A stretch of DNA of 64,000 bases from Coffea arabica (taxonomy: Eukaryota; Streptophyta; Magnoliopsida; Gentianales; Rubiaceae): contig NC_092317.1 of the NCBI RefSeq assembly GCF_036785885.1, forward strand, positions 1,986,501 to 2,050,500. The letters are read 5' to 3'. Position 1 is the stretch's first letter. Every line of letters starts with the position of its first letter. A model generated the notes under the pieces. That model searched no databases. It was not told the origin of the DNA and saw only the letters and a list, made by a program, of their open reading frames with translations. This document shows, piece after piece, positions 1 through 11,000 of the stretch. A program made the position numbers and the translations under genes.

Positions 1-304
1 TTCGTAAACGTGCTATCTGGACTCCTTTAGTTGGCACCAACAAAGAAACATCCTTTTACCATTTTGCATGGAGCCAGAATCAGAGGCTCTTGGAGATTCA
101 CAAAATGGATTTTACTCTGTCAAGATTCGACGTTTCCATTTTGTGGTGGTGACAGTTTATACCATGGAAGAGATAATGGTTTTCTTGTGGTTGCAAGTTC
201 TGGGAACGGGGAGTGACAGCTGGAGCTTTGCCTCATTTTTTTTACCTTTTTTTTGGTGATATAGCATAAAATTGCATCTTGAAATCGAAAGTTGTAATAA
301 TCGG

Positions 305-515
305 TAACGAAAGAGAACTTTAAACCTCTACATGGGTGTAAGTCAAGGGATTTGATCCCTTGGCTTGCATTCTAATATCCAGACTTTTCTGCAACACCCG
401 TCTAGATAGGTGGTGATTCACTGGATTTCCCACCTCTTTAGGTGTTTCCTTTCCCTTAGTGTGGAGTAAGAGTAGTTATAGTATAAAATCTATCGTATCG
501 ACGAAGAAAATAATA
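305..515 (+). repeat. SINE-like repeat, decayed
   Basis: The left part carries a tRNA B-box-like string (GGGATTTGATCCC near 349-362). The right part (from about 396) shares the order 'CCGTCT..GAT..GGTGATTCACT' and a closing 'GTGGAGTAAGAGTAGTTATAG' stretch with the repeats at 55.6-55.9 kb. Family membership is inferred from that shared order; ends and target duplications are not clear. Confidence 0.45.
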
Positions 516-2067
516 GAAAATTGTAATGTGAAGGCATGAACTATTTATCTCTTAAATATTCATAATTCTGATCCTACCCCTTACCGACGGTAACCAATTT
601 TACTACGTAGAAAATAGGCGGCCTGTATTATTATTATTATTATTATTATTATTTTTGGGGTGTTGTTTCCTTCTTTATCCTGCAGTGAAAGTCAATTATT
701 CAGATGGTCAAATGAAAATTCAAAATGTCATCACTGCGTAGCTCGCGATTTTTCTGTCCAAACATTATGATTATTATTTGATAAGATGAAAAAGACCACA
801 AATAACATACTACTAAATATGTTTCAGCCGCCATGAATTTGTAACTTCCAAGGTCTAAACTCTAAACGCCGACTGTCCCCAAAGTAGGAAACTTGGATGA
901 TGGAATATTCTTTGATTTATGTTCATGTTAGTGGGTAAAAGGATGAGTTTTAAAGCCGCAAGAAAAGAAACTGGACGTTTCATCATATGAAGTTGAACAA
1001 CAGGCATGCATGCTTGCACTTTCCACAAGCCCCATCCAAGATTTGATTACCTTGTACCTGTTTTTTTTTTGATAATCCACATGTTAGATACATAAATTAT
1101 TGATAATCCACCTGTTTGATTTGCCAAGCCTTATCAAGGTGGATATACATTACCACAAGCTGTGTGCTGTCTTTTCTTTAAAATGATAAACTGAGAGAAA
1201 TCTGTTGACGCCATCAAAGGAAGAAAAAGTTGAATCGACTAATACTAATAGTTAAGGTAGGCACAAGAATTTAACAGAAACAGAGGAAGAGGTTGGTTTT
1301 TTCTCTTGGTTGGTATGCCGGAAAATATTCCAAAGTCTTCCGGTCAAAGGTCCTTTGTATTCGACTTTGGAATATTAATTTTGCACCATAGTATTTCATG
1401 ATCATAATAATAATACTTTTCGTCCCTGCAGGCTTCTCGAAAAATTACTTGTACTGTGCAAGACCACTACTGCTACAGTGCTACTACGTACTACCTATGA
1501 TAATTTATTCATAGAAGAAGATTAGTAGTAGTGTTCTTTTTGGGGATTGGTGTTGGTGCTGGTGTTGGGGGGGCTAGCTAGGGAAATGGAGTGGATGGGG
1601 TTTCGTACGTAGAACTAGAAGCAGAGCTTATCCGCTTTCGACGACAAGACACAATTCTACAAGTCAAGGATTCATATCATTTTGAAACCGTCGTATATAC
1701 GAGAAGATAATGTCGAATCTGCAGATAAGGCAACGATAGCGAAATTCTTCTGGTAATCCATCATGTTTACTATTGATTATATTAACATAGAAAGCGGTCC
1801 AATAACTTCACCGCAAATTTCATCAACTTCCATTCCACCCTACTTATTCCTCTTTTTATTTTTTTAAAAAGCGTAAGTAGAAAGTTTTGTACCCGACATA
1901 TAATAGTTAGATACATTATTATTATCTTTTTAAGTAGTTGGACCTAAAATCTAGTGGCAACATTTATATAGTAGTTGTATATTAATTATTTGTTATTTTG
2001 TATGTTCACTAAATGCACATAGGATATGCTAACTTTTGAGTGCATGCTTCCCAACAAATTATAGAGT

Positions 2068-2231
2068 GTGTTTGGTTAGTAAATTATTTGAGATAATTTT
2101 GTGAAAAAAAATATTGTAGCATATTTTTTATATAATATATATGAGATAAAAAGATAATTGAAAATGTGTCGATGATATAAATAAATTAGTAGTATGTTCA
2201 AATAAGATGAAAATAACGTGTAATCCAGACA
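2068..2231 (+). mobile_element. Short inverted-repeat element, 'GTTTGGAT' family, copy 1
   Basis: It starts GTGTTTGGTTAGTAAATTATTTGAGA and ends near GTAATCCAGACAC, so the ends are imperfect inverted repeats. The internal 'ATATATGAGATAAAAAGATAATTGAAA' core is shared with copies near 9.1, 10.9, 12.3, 20.2, 22.5, 32.6, 45.3 and 48.6 kb. It has no coding capacity. The superfamily was not determined because no clean target duplication is visible. Confidence 0.6.
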
Positions 2232-2487
2232 CGCTCGAGTCTATCCATCAAGAAACACTTGGAAACCAAAAAAAAAAAAAAAAAAAGAGGAATATTCCCA
2301 ACCAAGTTGTAGGACTCTGGGATACATGACTTGTAGTTTATCTAACAACCAAACCAAAAATAAGCTTCACATGTCAACTCTCGTTCTTTTGGATGTGTCT
2401 TTATCCTATCCTCATATCACCAAAATTCTATCTTCCAAGCTGTCATGATGAATTCTGTATGGACTACTAAACTAATCCATAAAAGTT

Positions 2488-2488
2488 A

Positions 2489-2525
<37 letters not shown>
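2488..2525. repeat. Compound TG/TA microsatellite
   Basis: An alternating (TG)n run passes directly into a (TA)n run. It lies about 150 bp upstream of the OXS3-like start codon, so it may fall in the promoter or leader. Confidence 0.9.
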
Positions 2526-2667
2526 GTAGTGTGAGCATGATGATTCCATAGGTTGGTCCCAAAATATACTTTTCCAAATTGATTGAAAGTTGAAGGATTT
2601 GTAGGAGTTTCTTTTCTTCGCCTTGTTTCTCTTTGTGGTTGTATATTCGTTCTTGTTCATTTCAAGT

Positions 2668-3402
2668 ATGGGAGAAGGGAAAAATCAAAAGCTTCAAGAT
2701 CTATGGTCTCAATATAATAATGGTCATTTGAAGAATGAAGATCCCTGGATAATCGATGAAGATCATGAGAATTGCTGGATTAATGTTGACGCTGCATCAT
2801 CATCATCATCATCATTAGCATCCTCCGTCATTGAAGCTTCGACTATTTCAGATGGATCGTGTTCCTCGAACGATACAAGGGATGATGCATCGTCATCAGC
2901 TACACATTCCTCATCCTCAAATTCTAGTGGAGCTTTATATGACTTGTCCGAGCTCATGGAACAATTGCCTATCAAGTAAGCTGTTATGATAAAATTAAAA
3001 AACTATTCGTCTTCTTATCTTATCTTCTTCTTTTTTTTTTTGGATAGATTTGCAGTTTCTTGAATTGAGCTAAAGTATTTTTTCTCTTTTCATAACAGGA
3101 GGGGACTATCTAACTTTTACCGAGGGAAATCTGAGTCTTTTACGTGTTTGGCAAGGGTTACAAGCATAGAAGATTTGGCAAAGAAAGAGGCTCCTTGTAG
3201 AAGGAAACACAAGGGAAGCAAGAATTTTGAAGGTGGCTTGGATGCCTACAGAACATTCACTCTTCCTAAGCCCATTATTTCCAAGAAAACACCGAGGGGC
3301 TCACTTTCATCATCTTTTCCGAGTAGAAGGGGAGGTTTCATTAATGGCAGCAGCAGGCTTCCACAGAAACCTTTGAAAAAGAGCTTGGGTGATGGGATGT
3401 GA
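2668..3402 (+). CDS. OXS3: OXIDATIVE STRESS 3-like protein
   Basis: Two exons, 2668-2975 and 3099-3402, join in phase across a GT-AG intron to give 203 residues. The start is the first in-frame ATG; the open frame extends upstream only without ATG. The N-terminal half is acidic with long serine runs. The centre has the family signature, DLSELMEQLPIKRGLSNFY at about 90-108 followed by GKSESFTCLARVTSIEDL, with the intron inside LPIK. The C-terminal part is basic and has ISKKTPRGSLSS. This matches the plant OXS3 family as I remember it: small nuclear proteins linked to tolerance of cadmium and oxidative stress and to chromatin-associated repression. The biochemical role is not established. Nothing in the sequence is odd. 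A poly(A) signal follows at 3465. Confidence 0.85.
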
Positions 3403-4851
3403 ACAATTTTTTTTTTTTCCAATAGAAAAGTGTAAAGCTTTGAGTTTTTGGTAGGAAAAATTAGAATAAAACTACTACTAAAATTACAAGGATATTAAGA
3501 GAGAAATGTTGTGTACTACGAATTTTCATTAATTAGCTATTCACAGAGTACATCCTAACCTGTTTTTGTTTCGTTAAGTCAGTTCCCTTTTTACTTTAGA
3601 TCGTTTTAACTCCCAATTATTTTCCAACAAAGATGCTTTTCTGCCTGGTGCTTGCATATTTTTCATATAGTAAAAGCTTTTGAAACTGTTTCAAAGATAT
3701 TCGCAAACCATAAAACACAACATGGAGGTCTTTTTTTCTTTATTATTTTCTGTAAACCGAAAATTATTTGTTCATGTTCATGTGGGAGAAGTATGTGAAA
3801 TGTCAGTCATAATTATTTTATGCATACTAAATACTACCGATCTCCCATTTCTCACTGCTTTTCCAATCTAGTTATTGATTAAAAAGAAAAAAAAAAATTT
3901 TTGCAGTAGTACTAGGTTTTTTTTGGCCTAAAAACCAAAATTCATTAACACCACCACGTACATATAAAATGGCTGTTTCCTAAGGTTTGTAGTATTGATG
4001 TCTTGACATCCAGAAAAGAGAAGCTAAAGGCTTGTCTTAGATCATGCCATTTGTGCTGCGGGTTCCAAACTCGCAGGAAAAGGAACTATAAGAGAGGTTG
4101 CACGTTTTTGTATGCATTTCAAGAAATCAATTTTCTGCAGTAATCAGGAATAAATTGGATTGCAACAGAAGTCTGTGTAATGTATCAAGCATATGGGGAA
4201 CAGATGTTATCATCTCGTCTTAGGAACATATTAGCCATGAATTATGGGAAACATAAAAAGATAGGGAAAGGATCTTAGAGCCAAGTGAATTGTCACTGAA
4301 GCATATATTAATATTGTTTTACAAGTTACAGCCTGCTTTGCAATGACTAGTTCCTAAGACAGCTAGCTTCCCGTGTAATTTGTTTAAAGAGAAGGCTAGC
4401 TGCTGAAACAACAAAGAGCTGTTTCATTAAGGGAAAAGAAAAAAGAAAGCATCTATCTGTAACTAAATTCAAGGGCATGTGGCTGAAAGGTTCCGAATTC
4501 GGCTTGATCTCCTCACTGGAGTTGTTATTGCCTTCACATTTCCCTCTCTGCCTCCCTGTTTCAGCCAAAAATAGAGATTGAATACTTGCTCTTGTATCAA
4601 ATTTTGCATCATCTGAAGTGTCTAAGAGATGCTTCAAAAACAGCTATGACAACTTCTCCCAGTATATATATAAGCCTCATGGAGGCGATTTCCTTTTCGT
4701 AGTTGTTTTTAAGAATTTTTGTATTCGCAAATGAGGCAGTTATCTAAGCTCTCATGGGATCAAGATACATAGGAAACCAAAGTGACTGACTCATCCAGAA
4801 AAGAAAATTGCAAAAAGAAACGAAACTTAGTATAAATAAATATGTTCAGAT
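3403..4851. other. Intergenic region between two convergent genes
   Basis: This gap holds the 3' ends of two convergent genes. AATAAA at 3465-3470 is a good poly(A) signal for the OXS3-like gene. The right part should carry the 3' UTR of the minus-strand membrane protein gene, and possibly an extra 3' exon (see its entry). A 96-codon minus-strand frame at 4347-4637 shows no recognisable domain. No repeats of note were seen. Confidence 0.5.
3465..3470 (+). promoter_or_regulatory. Poly(A) signal of the OXS3-like gene
   Basis: A canonical AATAAA lies 63 bp after the stop codon in an AT-rich context. Confidence 0.5.
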
Positions 4852-7433
4852 TTACCTCTTTCTTCTTGAGCATGATCTTTCAGCTGTAAAGCTTCCATAT
4901 GAAGGAGAACCTGTACTTGAAACATTGAGTGTCTGAGCTCGAGCAACTGGCTGAGCTCGTGACTGCCCATGAGAAATGGAATAAATGGTCTCTCCAGTTT
5001 CAATCGTTCTGCCTTTCCGATCCAAACTCCGCCTAACAGTGCTGAATTCTCCAATCACAAACTCTCCAAGCAACTCGATATCTGGTGCATGGATGTATGT
5101 TTCCTTATGACCTTTTTCAAATGGAAAAGACACCGATGAAGGTTTCAAAATAGACTCAGCTCTCTCTTCCGCATGCTCAACTTGACCACAAACTTGTGCT
5201 TGAATCAGTTTCTCTTTTCTGTCAGACGCTTTAAGCTGAGGATCATGTAGAGGAGCTGGTATTGCCCTTAAGCGATATCTGTACACTAGACATGCCAAAA
5301 AAATGGAAAATATAGAGAAGATTATCATAGCTATGGCAATCGGTTCAAGGTCCAGGAAGTTAAGATCCTTTATTGACTTGCCACCTATTTCAAACCTGCG
5401 GGTATGAGCTTGTGTGTCATCATCAATTTCTATCTTCGCAGGCAGAAAAATTTCATCTCCTACACTGCTAGTAGTAGCTTCAGATAACTGCAGTTCAGTC
5501 TCATTTGTTTCCTCTTCGACATAAATTCTGTCTAGTTCTTCAGCCTTGTCATAATTTTCACCATCCCTAACAGTTGTAGCATCTTCAATTCTCTCTGGTC
5601 TATTCCTTGTCATTTCCTCTCCTGCTTTAGCCCCCTCAATTTGATCAGCCTTGTCATCATTTTCCAATTGATCAGCCCTGTAAATTAGATTAGCAGGCTT
5701 CCTCTCCAAACTTGCACACTGCTGCAGCCCTTCAGAATCCTTCTCTACTTCATTCAGTTCTTGGTCAGTTGCTGCATCAGTTTGAGCATTTTCAAACACT
5801 GGAAACTGATCAGACGCCTCATTTGTTTCTTTCACCTTATCATTTATAATTTCAGCACTTTTCCAGTCTGGGCAAATCAATTCCTCATCTCTTTCATCAT
5901 CCTCGCTGATATCTTCAAATTCACCAGTTGGCGGCTCAGGGATTTCGATTATCTCATCAGTGCTTTCATCCCATTCCTCCTCATCATCTAAATCTATCTG
6001 ATATCTTCCAAGTTCATGATCATCATCCAGAGTAAATCCTAAAGTTCGCTCTGATCCATTTTGCCATGGACTACCATGCACATTTGTGTGGCACCCTTCA
6101 TCATCCTCGCTGATATCTTCAAATTCACCAGTTGGCGGCTCAGGGATTTCAATTATCTCATCAGTGCTTTCATCCCATTCCTCCTCATCATCTAAATCTA
6201 TCTGATATCTTCCAAGTTCATGATCATCATCCAGAGTAAATCCTAAAGTTCGCTCTGATCCATTTTGCCATGGACTACCATGCACATTTGTGTAGACAGC
6301 TTCAAATAGATGTTTCTGTATTCTGTGGTACCCTTCCATAAGACCTCCAGTAGCTTGTACAACTGGTGAAGGTCTAGGATTGTTCATAGACGATATGTAA
6401 GAAGTTGATAGCCCTATGACAACCAACAAAACTAGAAATTTCGCCAATCCTTTCAAACACCAGCAATTTGGCACCTCATCTTCCTCGTTTTCTTCATCCT
6501 CGTCACCATCAGCATCTTGACCATCATGATGGTTATCCTCTGCCTTAATCATCATTATCTGTGAAGAACCTTCTTGAGGAGAAGAATCCAAGAGCTCTTC
6601 TTGATCACATTCTGAAAATTTTTGTTCATCAACAATTTTCTGGTTCCGGGAACTAAAAATTCCACTTCTTTGGAGTATCTCACGCCTCCTATTTGGTTTG
6701 TAACGCAGAAACTTAGGCCTTGGGGAGAGATAGTTAGTCAAAGGGTCATAAGGCCTCACAGAAGAATCAGCAAAACAATTATTCACCTCACCATCATAGA
6801 AAACAGAGGCATTAACACAAGCCGAATTAGCCCAGCTTGATGTTTGATCACAGTGAGGAGAGGCACCCAAACCTGTGTCGTGGAGGCCATTTTTTGCTTC
6901 AAGGATCAGAGATTTTGGGTAATGGTCATTATCACAAGAAGTTGTGGATTCATTTTTCTCAGCCAGAATTTTTGTTCTTGGAACAGTAACCTTAGATGTT
7001 GCAGAAATCGTAGGTGACATAAAGTGTTTGGTCAGAGGTTTCTTGGGGTTCTGAGACTCGAAATTAGATCCCAAATTGTCATGGTTTACATCATTCTCTT
7101 TAGTTTCCCCTGCATTTAGTCAAAGAAAGCACTCGCAGTGACCCAAAATACAAGAAAACTGACGATTGAAGAAATTTTAACATCAAAGATCCTACTTTTT
7201 GCAGGCAGAGTGGACCAAAACAAGTTTGATTAACACAATAACTCCAAGAATTTCTCAGTTATACCCAAAATATACGAACAATCAAACAGATTAAAGGAAA
7301 AAAAACAGCTCATATTACAAAATGCAAGTTCCGTAAATTAGTACGAGAAAAAAGGGGAAAAGGGCTTACCTGATATCGAGAGTTTTGGTGATGCAGGAGG
7401 TTGTGATGAAAAACCCTTTCCAAAGCTGTCCAT
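4852..7433 (-). CDS. Acidic plant protein with two transmembrane segments and a duplicated 68-residue block
   Basis: Two exons on the minus strand, 7433-7370 and 7109-4852, join in phase across a GT-AG intron and give 773 residues. The start is the first in-frame ATG (MDSFGKG...). Near residue 53 lies FMSPTISATSKVTVPRTKIL, a motif I recall from an uncharacterised plant family. An acidic stretch (about 212-235) precedes a hydrophobic segment at about 240-260 (FLVLLVVIGLSTSYI). A second segment lies at about 612-632 (IAIAMIIFSIFSIFLACLVY). Between them is a highly acidic region with two back-to-back copies of a 68-residue block (about 295-362 and 363-430). The tail has SPSYGSF, also conserved in the family. 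Topology suggests a two-pass membrane protein; function is unknown. The stop codon TAA sits inside a good splice donor (AG|GTAAAT), so a longer spliced C-terminus is possible. Confidence 0.8.
5893..6293 (-). repeat. Tandem 204-bp duplication inside a coding exon
   Basis: Bases 5893-6089 and 6097-6293 are identical except for one base, read by eye, with a repeat period of 204 bp (68 codons). The difference is silent (isoleucine ATC versus ATT). The reading frame is kept, so the protein gains a second copy of an acidic block running from TNVHGSPWQNG to ISEDDE. Confidence 0.95.
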
Positions 7434-8310
7434 CAATGGCTTCAAGCTTGTTTTCCCTGAAATTCTATGCTCGTCTTGGAGAAATTTTCTCTCTCTTTTG
7501 GTGATCTTCTTCTTTGTAATATTGAGCGGTTCTCTGATTTTTGGAACTGTTAGCACCAGGTGCTTTCTTGGAGGCAGTTGCACAGGCGGTATTAACTATC
7601 AAGGAGGGTAAGAAAGGTGGTTTGTCTGGTTTTGGCAGTTGGGGATTTGAATTTTCAGTCTCTCTCTCTTTTTGACCGTTGGGAGCTGGAAGTTTGTAAC
7701 GGCTATAAGGAAGGGTCATCCTTCGGATCTTGGGGAAATCTGGGCGGGCTCTAAATCCCATGATTGTATTGGCCTTGATCCATATCTATTAGGGACGAGT
7801 ATTCATTCGTTCCCTCTGAGATGATGGGGACCCAAGGCCCATACGCTCTCAAGCATGTCCAATTTCAAGATTCAGCATTAGTGGGAACATTAGTTAAATA
7901 AGTTTTACGGACAATTACAATTTTCCATGGACCAAAAAAATGAATAAAAAGGATGTCCCTTATAATAGACTAATAGTTAGTACTATTTTGGATTGAGAAT
8001 ATGAAATTCACCATCAAACAGCAATTCTTTAATGAACAAAATATTTTAAACTTGAAAAAAAAAAAAAAATTCCTAAGAGCCCATTTTGATTATAATTTAT
8101 TTTTTATTATACGTAATGTATATTGAGTCGTTGTTATGGTCCCTATGGACCGGTTTTGTCTAGGATGAGTCCATGTCAAAGCGGCACATGGACAAAGTGG
8201 GTGGCATTCGGCTTTGTTTGTAAATTGTAATTGTACCTTTTCGTAGGGGTGTCGGCGTCTCATTTGCTAAGACCCATAACCTAAAAGAAGTTGCACATGA
8301 GAGGCAATAT

Positions 8311-8956
8311 TAGGGGTGGCAATTCGGGTCCAAATCAGGTTGGCGGGTCGGGTTCGGGTCAACAGATTTTTTGACGGGTTGACCCGAACCCGAAAATTTC
8401 GGGTTGGCGGGTCGACCTGAAATGACCCGAAACTTAATTTTAATTTATTAATTTATTACTGTAATTTCTAATAAAATCAATTTCTCACAAAACTAATTAC
8501 ATAATCAAGTAATGAAAATTTAAATAAATAATTTCAAACCAAATCTAAAATAAATTAAACACCGTAAAAGTGTTTTATCCCAAACAAAATATAAAATAAA
8601 TTAAAACAGTATAAAAGTAAAAAATAATATAATATATTATTTGTCCAAATATAATAATTTCAACTTCACACAAATTAAATAAATTCATTTATGATTAAGT
8701 AATTAATGCCTTTGAAAAAAAGAATAACTTAGTTTAGTTAGATTAAATTATTTTTATGTTTATTAAATTATTTTTAATTCGTAAACGGGTCATATCGGGT
8801 CACCACGGGTTGACCCGAAATCGACCTGTTTTCTTTTCGGGTTCATCGGGTCCAACCCGATTCTGATCCGAATTCCCGAAACCTCAACCCAAACCCATTA
8901 ATTTCGTGTTAGATTCGTGTCGTGTTTTCAGGTCGTGTCAAAAATTGCCACCCCTA
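8311..8956. mobile_element. hAT-like non-autonomous element with 8-bp target duplication
   Basis: The ends are inverted repeats, TAGGGGTGGCAATT at the left and AATTGCCACCCCTA at the right. The flanks are GGCAATAT (8303-8310) and GGCCATAT (8957-8964), a 7/8 match, as expected for the 8-bp target duplication of the hAT superfamily. Subterminal regions are rich in 'CGGGT/GACCCG' repeats in both orientations (8335-8430 and 8786-8870), and the middle is AT-rich. No transposase is present. The ends resemble a repeat type common in dicot genomes. Confidence 0.75.
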
Positions 8957-9096
8957 GGCCATATCATATGCTTTTTGGCAAGTCAGGGCATTTTCTTATG
9001 CCATTAAGCTCGCTGTCGCTTTTCTGTTTATCAAAAACTCAAAGTTCTTTCAGAAAGTGTCCCAATGGAACTTTTGCTAGTGAGTAGTTAATATAG

Positions 9097-9262
9097 GTTT
9101 GTTTGGAAAGCTGATTATTTTTCCAAATATATTCACTTACATCATCATTATAATTTATAATAAACTTTTTTATCTTTTCAATTATCTTTTTATCTCACAT
9201 ACATCATATTACAAAAAGTGTTACAGTAAAAATATCTCAAATAACTTACAATCCAAACAAAC
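9097..9262 (-). mobile_element. 'GTTTGGAT' family element, copy 2
   Basis: It opens with GTTTGTTTGGAA and closes with ATCCAAACAAAC, a near-perfect inverted terminal repeat. The interior is the reverse complement of the family core ('TTTTATCTCACATACATCATATTAC'). It is one of the best preserved copies. Confidence 0.7.
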
Positions 9263-9457
9263 TTGTGAAAGTTACACATTCCGCAACGTGTTAGCTTTTA
9301 TTATTATAGTCTAAGGTTTAATATGGATAGAGGGGAAAGTGAGACGAATATTCGTATAGGGAGAGAGACGATGATCATCCATCACCAGTTAGTTCACTTG
9401 AAAAGTTTTCACAAATTCAAAAGTTGAAAGTTTTACGAAGCTCTCACTTGATATTGA

Positions 9458-10687
9458 GCCTGTTTGGAACCTGAATTTTTTGGGAGTTTGTCTAAAACTT
9501 TACTGTAGTGCATTGTAGAAGTTTTTGAAAAAATTTTGTAGAAGTTTTTATAAGGTGAAATTTTTTTTTGTAAGGTGCAAAATTTTGTAGGGTGAAAAAC
9601 TTTTTTTTCCTTTTCTTTTTTTTTCTTTTTCTTTTCTTTCTTTCTTTTTTCTTTTCTTTCCTCTCTTCTCCTTCTTCTTCTTCTTCTTTTTTCTTCTTCT
9701 TCTTTCTTTCTTTCTTTCCTCCCCATTACCTCCCAGCAGCAGTCGCGCCCGCCACCCCTCTCCTCTCTTTCCCCTTCTCCTCCCGCCACCGTGACCTCCT
9801 CCCCCCCCCCGGCCACCTCCTGTGCCCCTTCCCCCTCCCCCCCCGCGACCCCCTATGCCCCTTTCCCCTCTGCCACCGCGACCTGCTCCCCCTGCAAGCC
9901 CCCTGCCCTTTCCTCTGCCAACATGACCCCCGTCACCTCCTGCCTTTTCCCCAGCTTCTCCCCGCCACCCTCTGCCTTTTCCCCAGCTTCTCCCGCCACT
10001 CTCCCTCCCCCCGCCCATTCCCTGCCTTTTCCCCAGCTTCTCCCGCCACCTCTCCTGCGCAACCCCCTCCCCTGCCACCCCCCTGCCCTTTCCCCAGCGC
10101 GACCCCCTCCTCCCGCCACCCCGCGGATGGCGCTAAAATAGTCCCCAGGTTTCCGGCAAAAAGCATCGAGGAATTTACGGAACTTGGAACGCTTCATCGA
10201 GAAGGATTTGCTCTTCTGCATCCAATTGAATAATGAAACCATCACATTGAATTTTATGTCAAAATCCTCCATTCTGGACTTTTTTGCTTTTTCTGGGCTA
10301 TGATTTTTCTTGTTCGGTTCATGGGGTTATATGTTCATTTTTTGTGTTTGAAAATGAAGGATTTAAAAACCGTCTGAAAGGGGGAGGGGGAAGGGGGCAG
10401 GAGAGGCAGAGGGGAAGAGGGGAGGGAAAGAAAAAAAAAACTTTGTGTATGGCCGGAACTGGCCGCCGGAATAGTAACCGGTGCCGGAAGTGGCGGAGGA
10501 TGTGGTGGCTGACGGCGGAGGATGTGGTGGGTTGGGTGGGGGAGGAAAAAGAAAAAAAGTTTGAAGGGAAAGTTTTTTTGTGTATTTTTTGAAGTGTGTA
10601 GGTAAAAAGTTTTGAGAAGTTTTTTAGGGTTCCTGTAGCAAAAGTTGTTAAAAAACTAGTAGGTAAAAAACTCACTTCCAAACAGGC
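9458..10687. mobile_element. Inverted-repeat element with pyrimidine-rich interior
   Basis: The 12-bp ends GCCTGTTTGGAA and TTCCAAACAGGC are perfect inverted repeats, and the adjoining bases keep a weaker match. Inside, about 9600-10130 is almost all C and T on the plus strand and about 10375-10440 is purine-rich. These tracts open long frames on both strands that are low-complexity and unlikely to be genes. A normal-composition island (10140-10275) reads on the minus strand as a lysine- and phenylalanine-rich peptide and may be a captured gene fragment. No clear target duplication was found, so the superfamily is open. Confidence 0.55.
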
Positions 10688-10847
10688 CCATTATTATTGG
10701 TATCGGATACAGATACTTTCACAAAAAGTTTGTATTGGTCAGATGGTTGATTATGGTATACTTTAATTTTGGGGTGAATAATTGGTTTATAAATGCAAAG
10801 TCTTTTTTATGTTTCAAAGTAACTTTTTTTTAAGTGGATAAGAAACA

Positions 10848-11000
10848 GTGTTTGGATAGAAGATTATTTGAAATAATTACTGTATCACTCTTTTTGTAAT
10901 GTAATATATGTGAAATAAAAAAATGATTGAAAATATACAAAAGTATGTTAGAAATTGTGTTTATGATGCAAGTACATAATTTGAAACCAAATAATGGCTG
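10848..11000 (+). mobile_element. 'GTTTGGAT' family element, copy 3
   Basis: The left end GTGTTTGGATAGAAGATTATTTGAAA and the core 'AATGTAATATATGTGAAATAAA' place it in the family. The right end is near ATTTGAAACCAAATAATG. The next 190 bp begin with another GTTTGGAT and contain family-like 'CAATTATCTATTTATT' sequence, so a second, more decayed copy may follow. Confidence 0.55.

Larger units (their letters stand above)
1..2667. other. Intergenic region upstream of the OXS3-like gene
   Basis: No credible gene is visible; the short open frames at the left edge match no family I know. The stretch holds a SINE-like repeat (about 305-515), a (TTA)n tract near 627-653, a short transposon copy (2068-2231), a poly-A run near 2268-2286 and a TG/TA microsatellite (2488-2525). 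The last lies about 150 bp before the start codon of the next gene, so the promoter and 5' leader of that gene must be in the final few hundred bases. Confidence 0.6.

Noticed and set aside
7465-7761. A 98-codon minus-strand frame upstream of the membrane protein gene
   Set aside because: It lies in another frame before the chosen start and matches no family. It could be an upstream ORF in the leader, but nothing supports translation.
9433-10681. Several open frames of 70-213 codons on both strands
   Set aside because: They are made of Ser/Phe/Pro or Gly/Arg/Lys runs produced by the pyrimidine tract. None has a domain, and they overlap each other in many frames.
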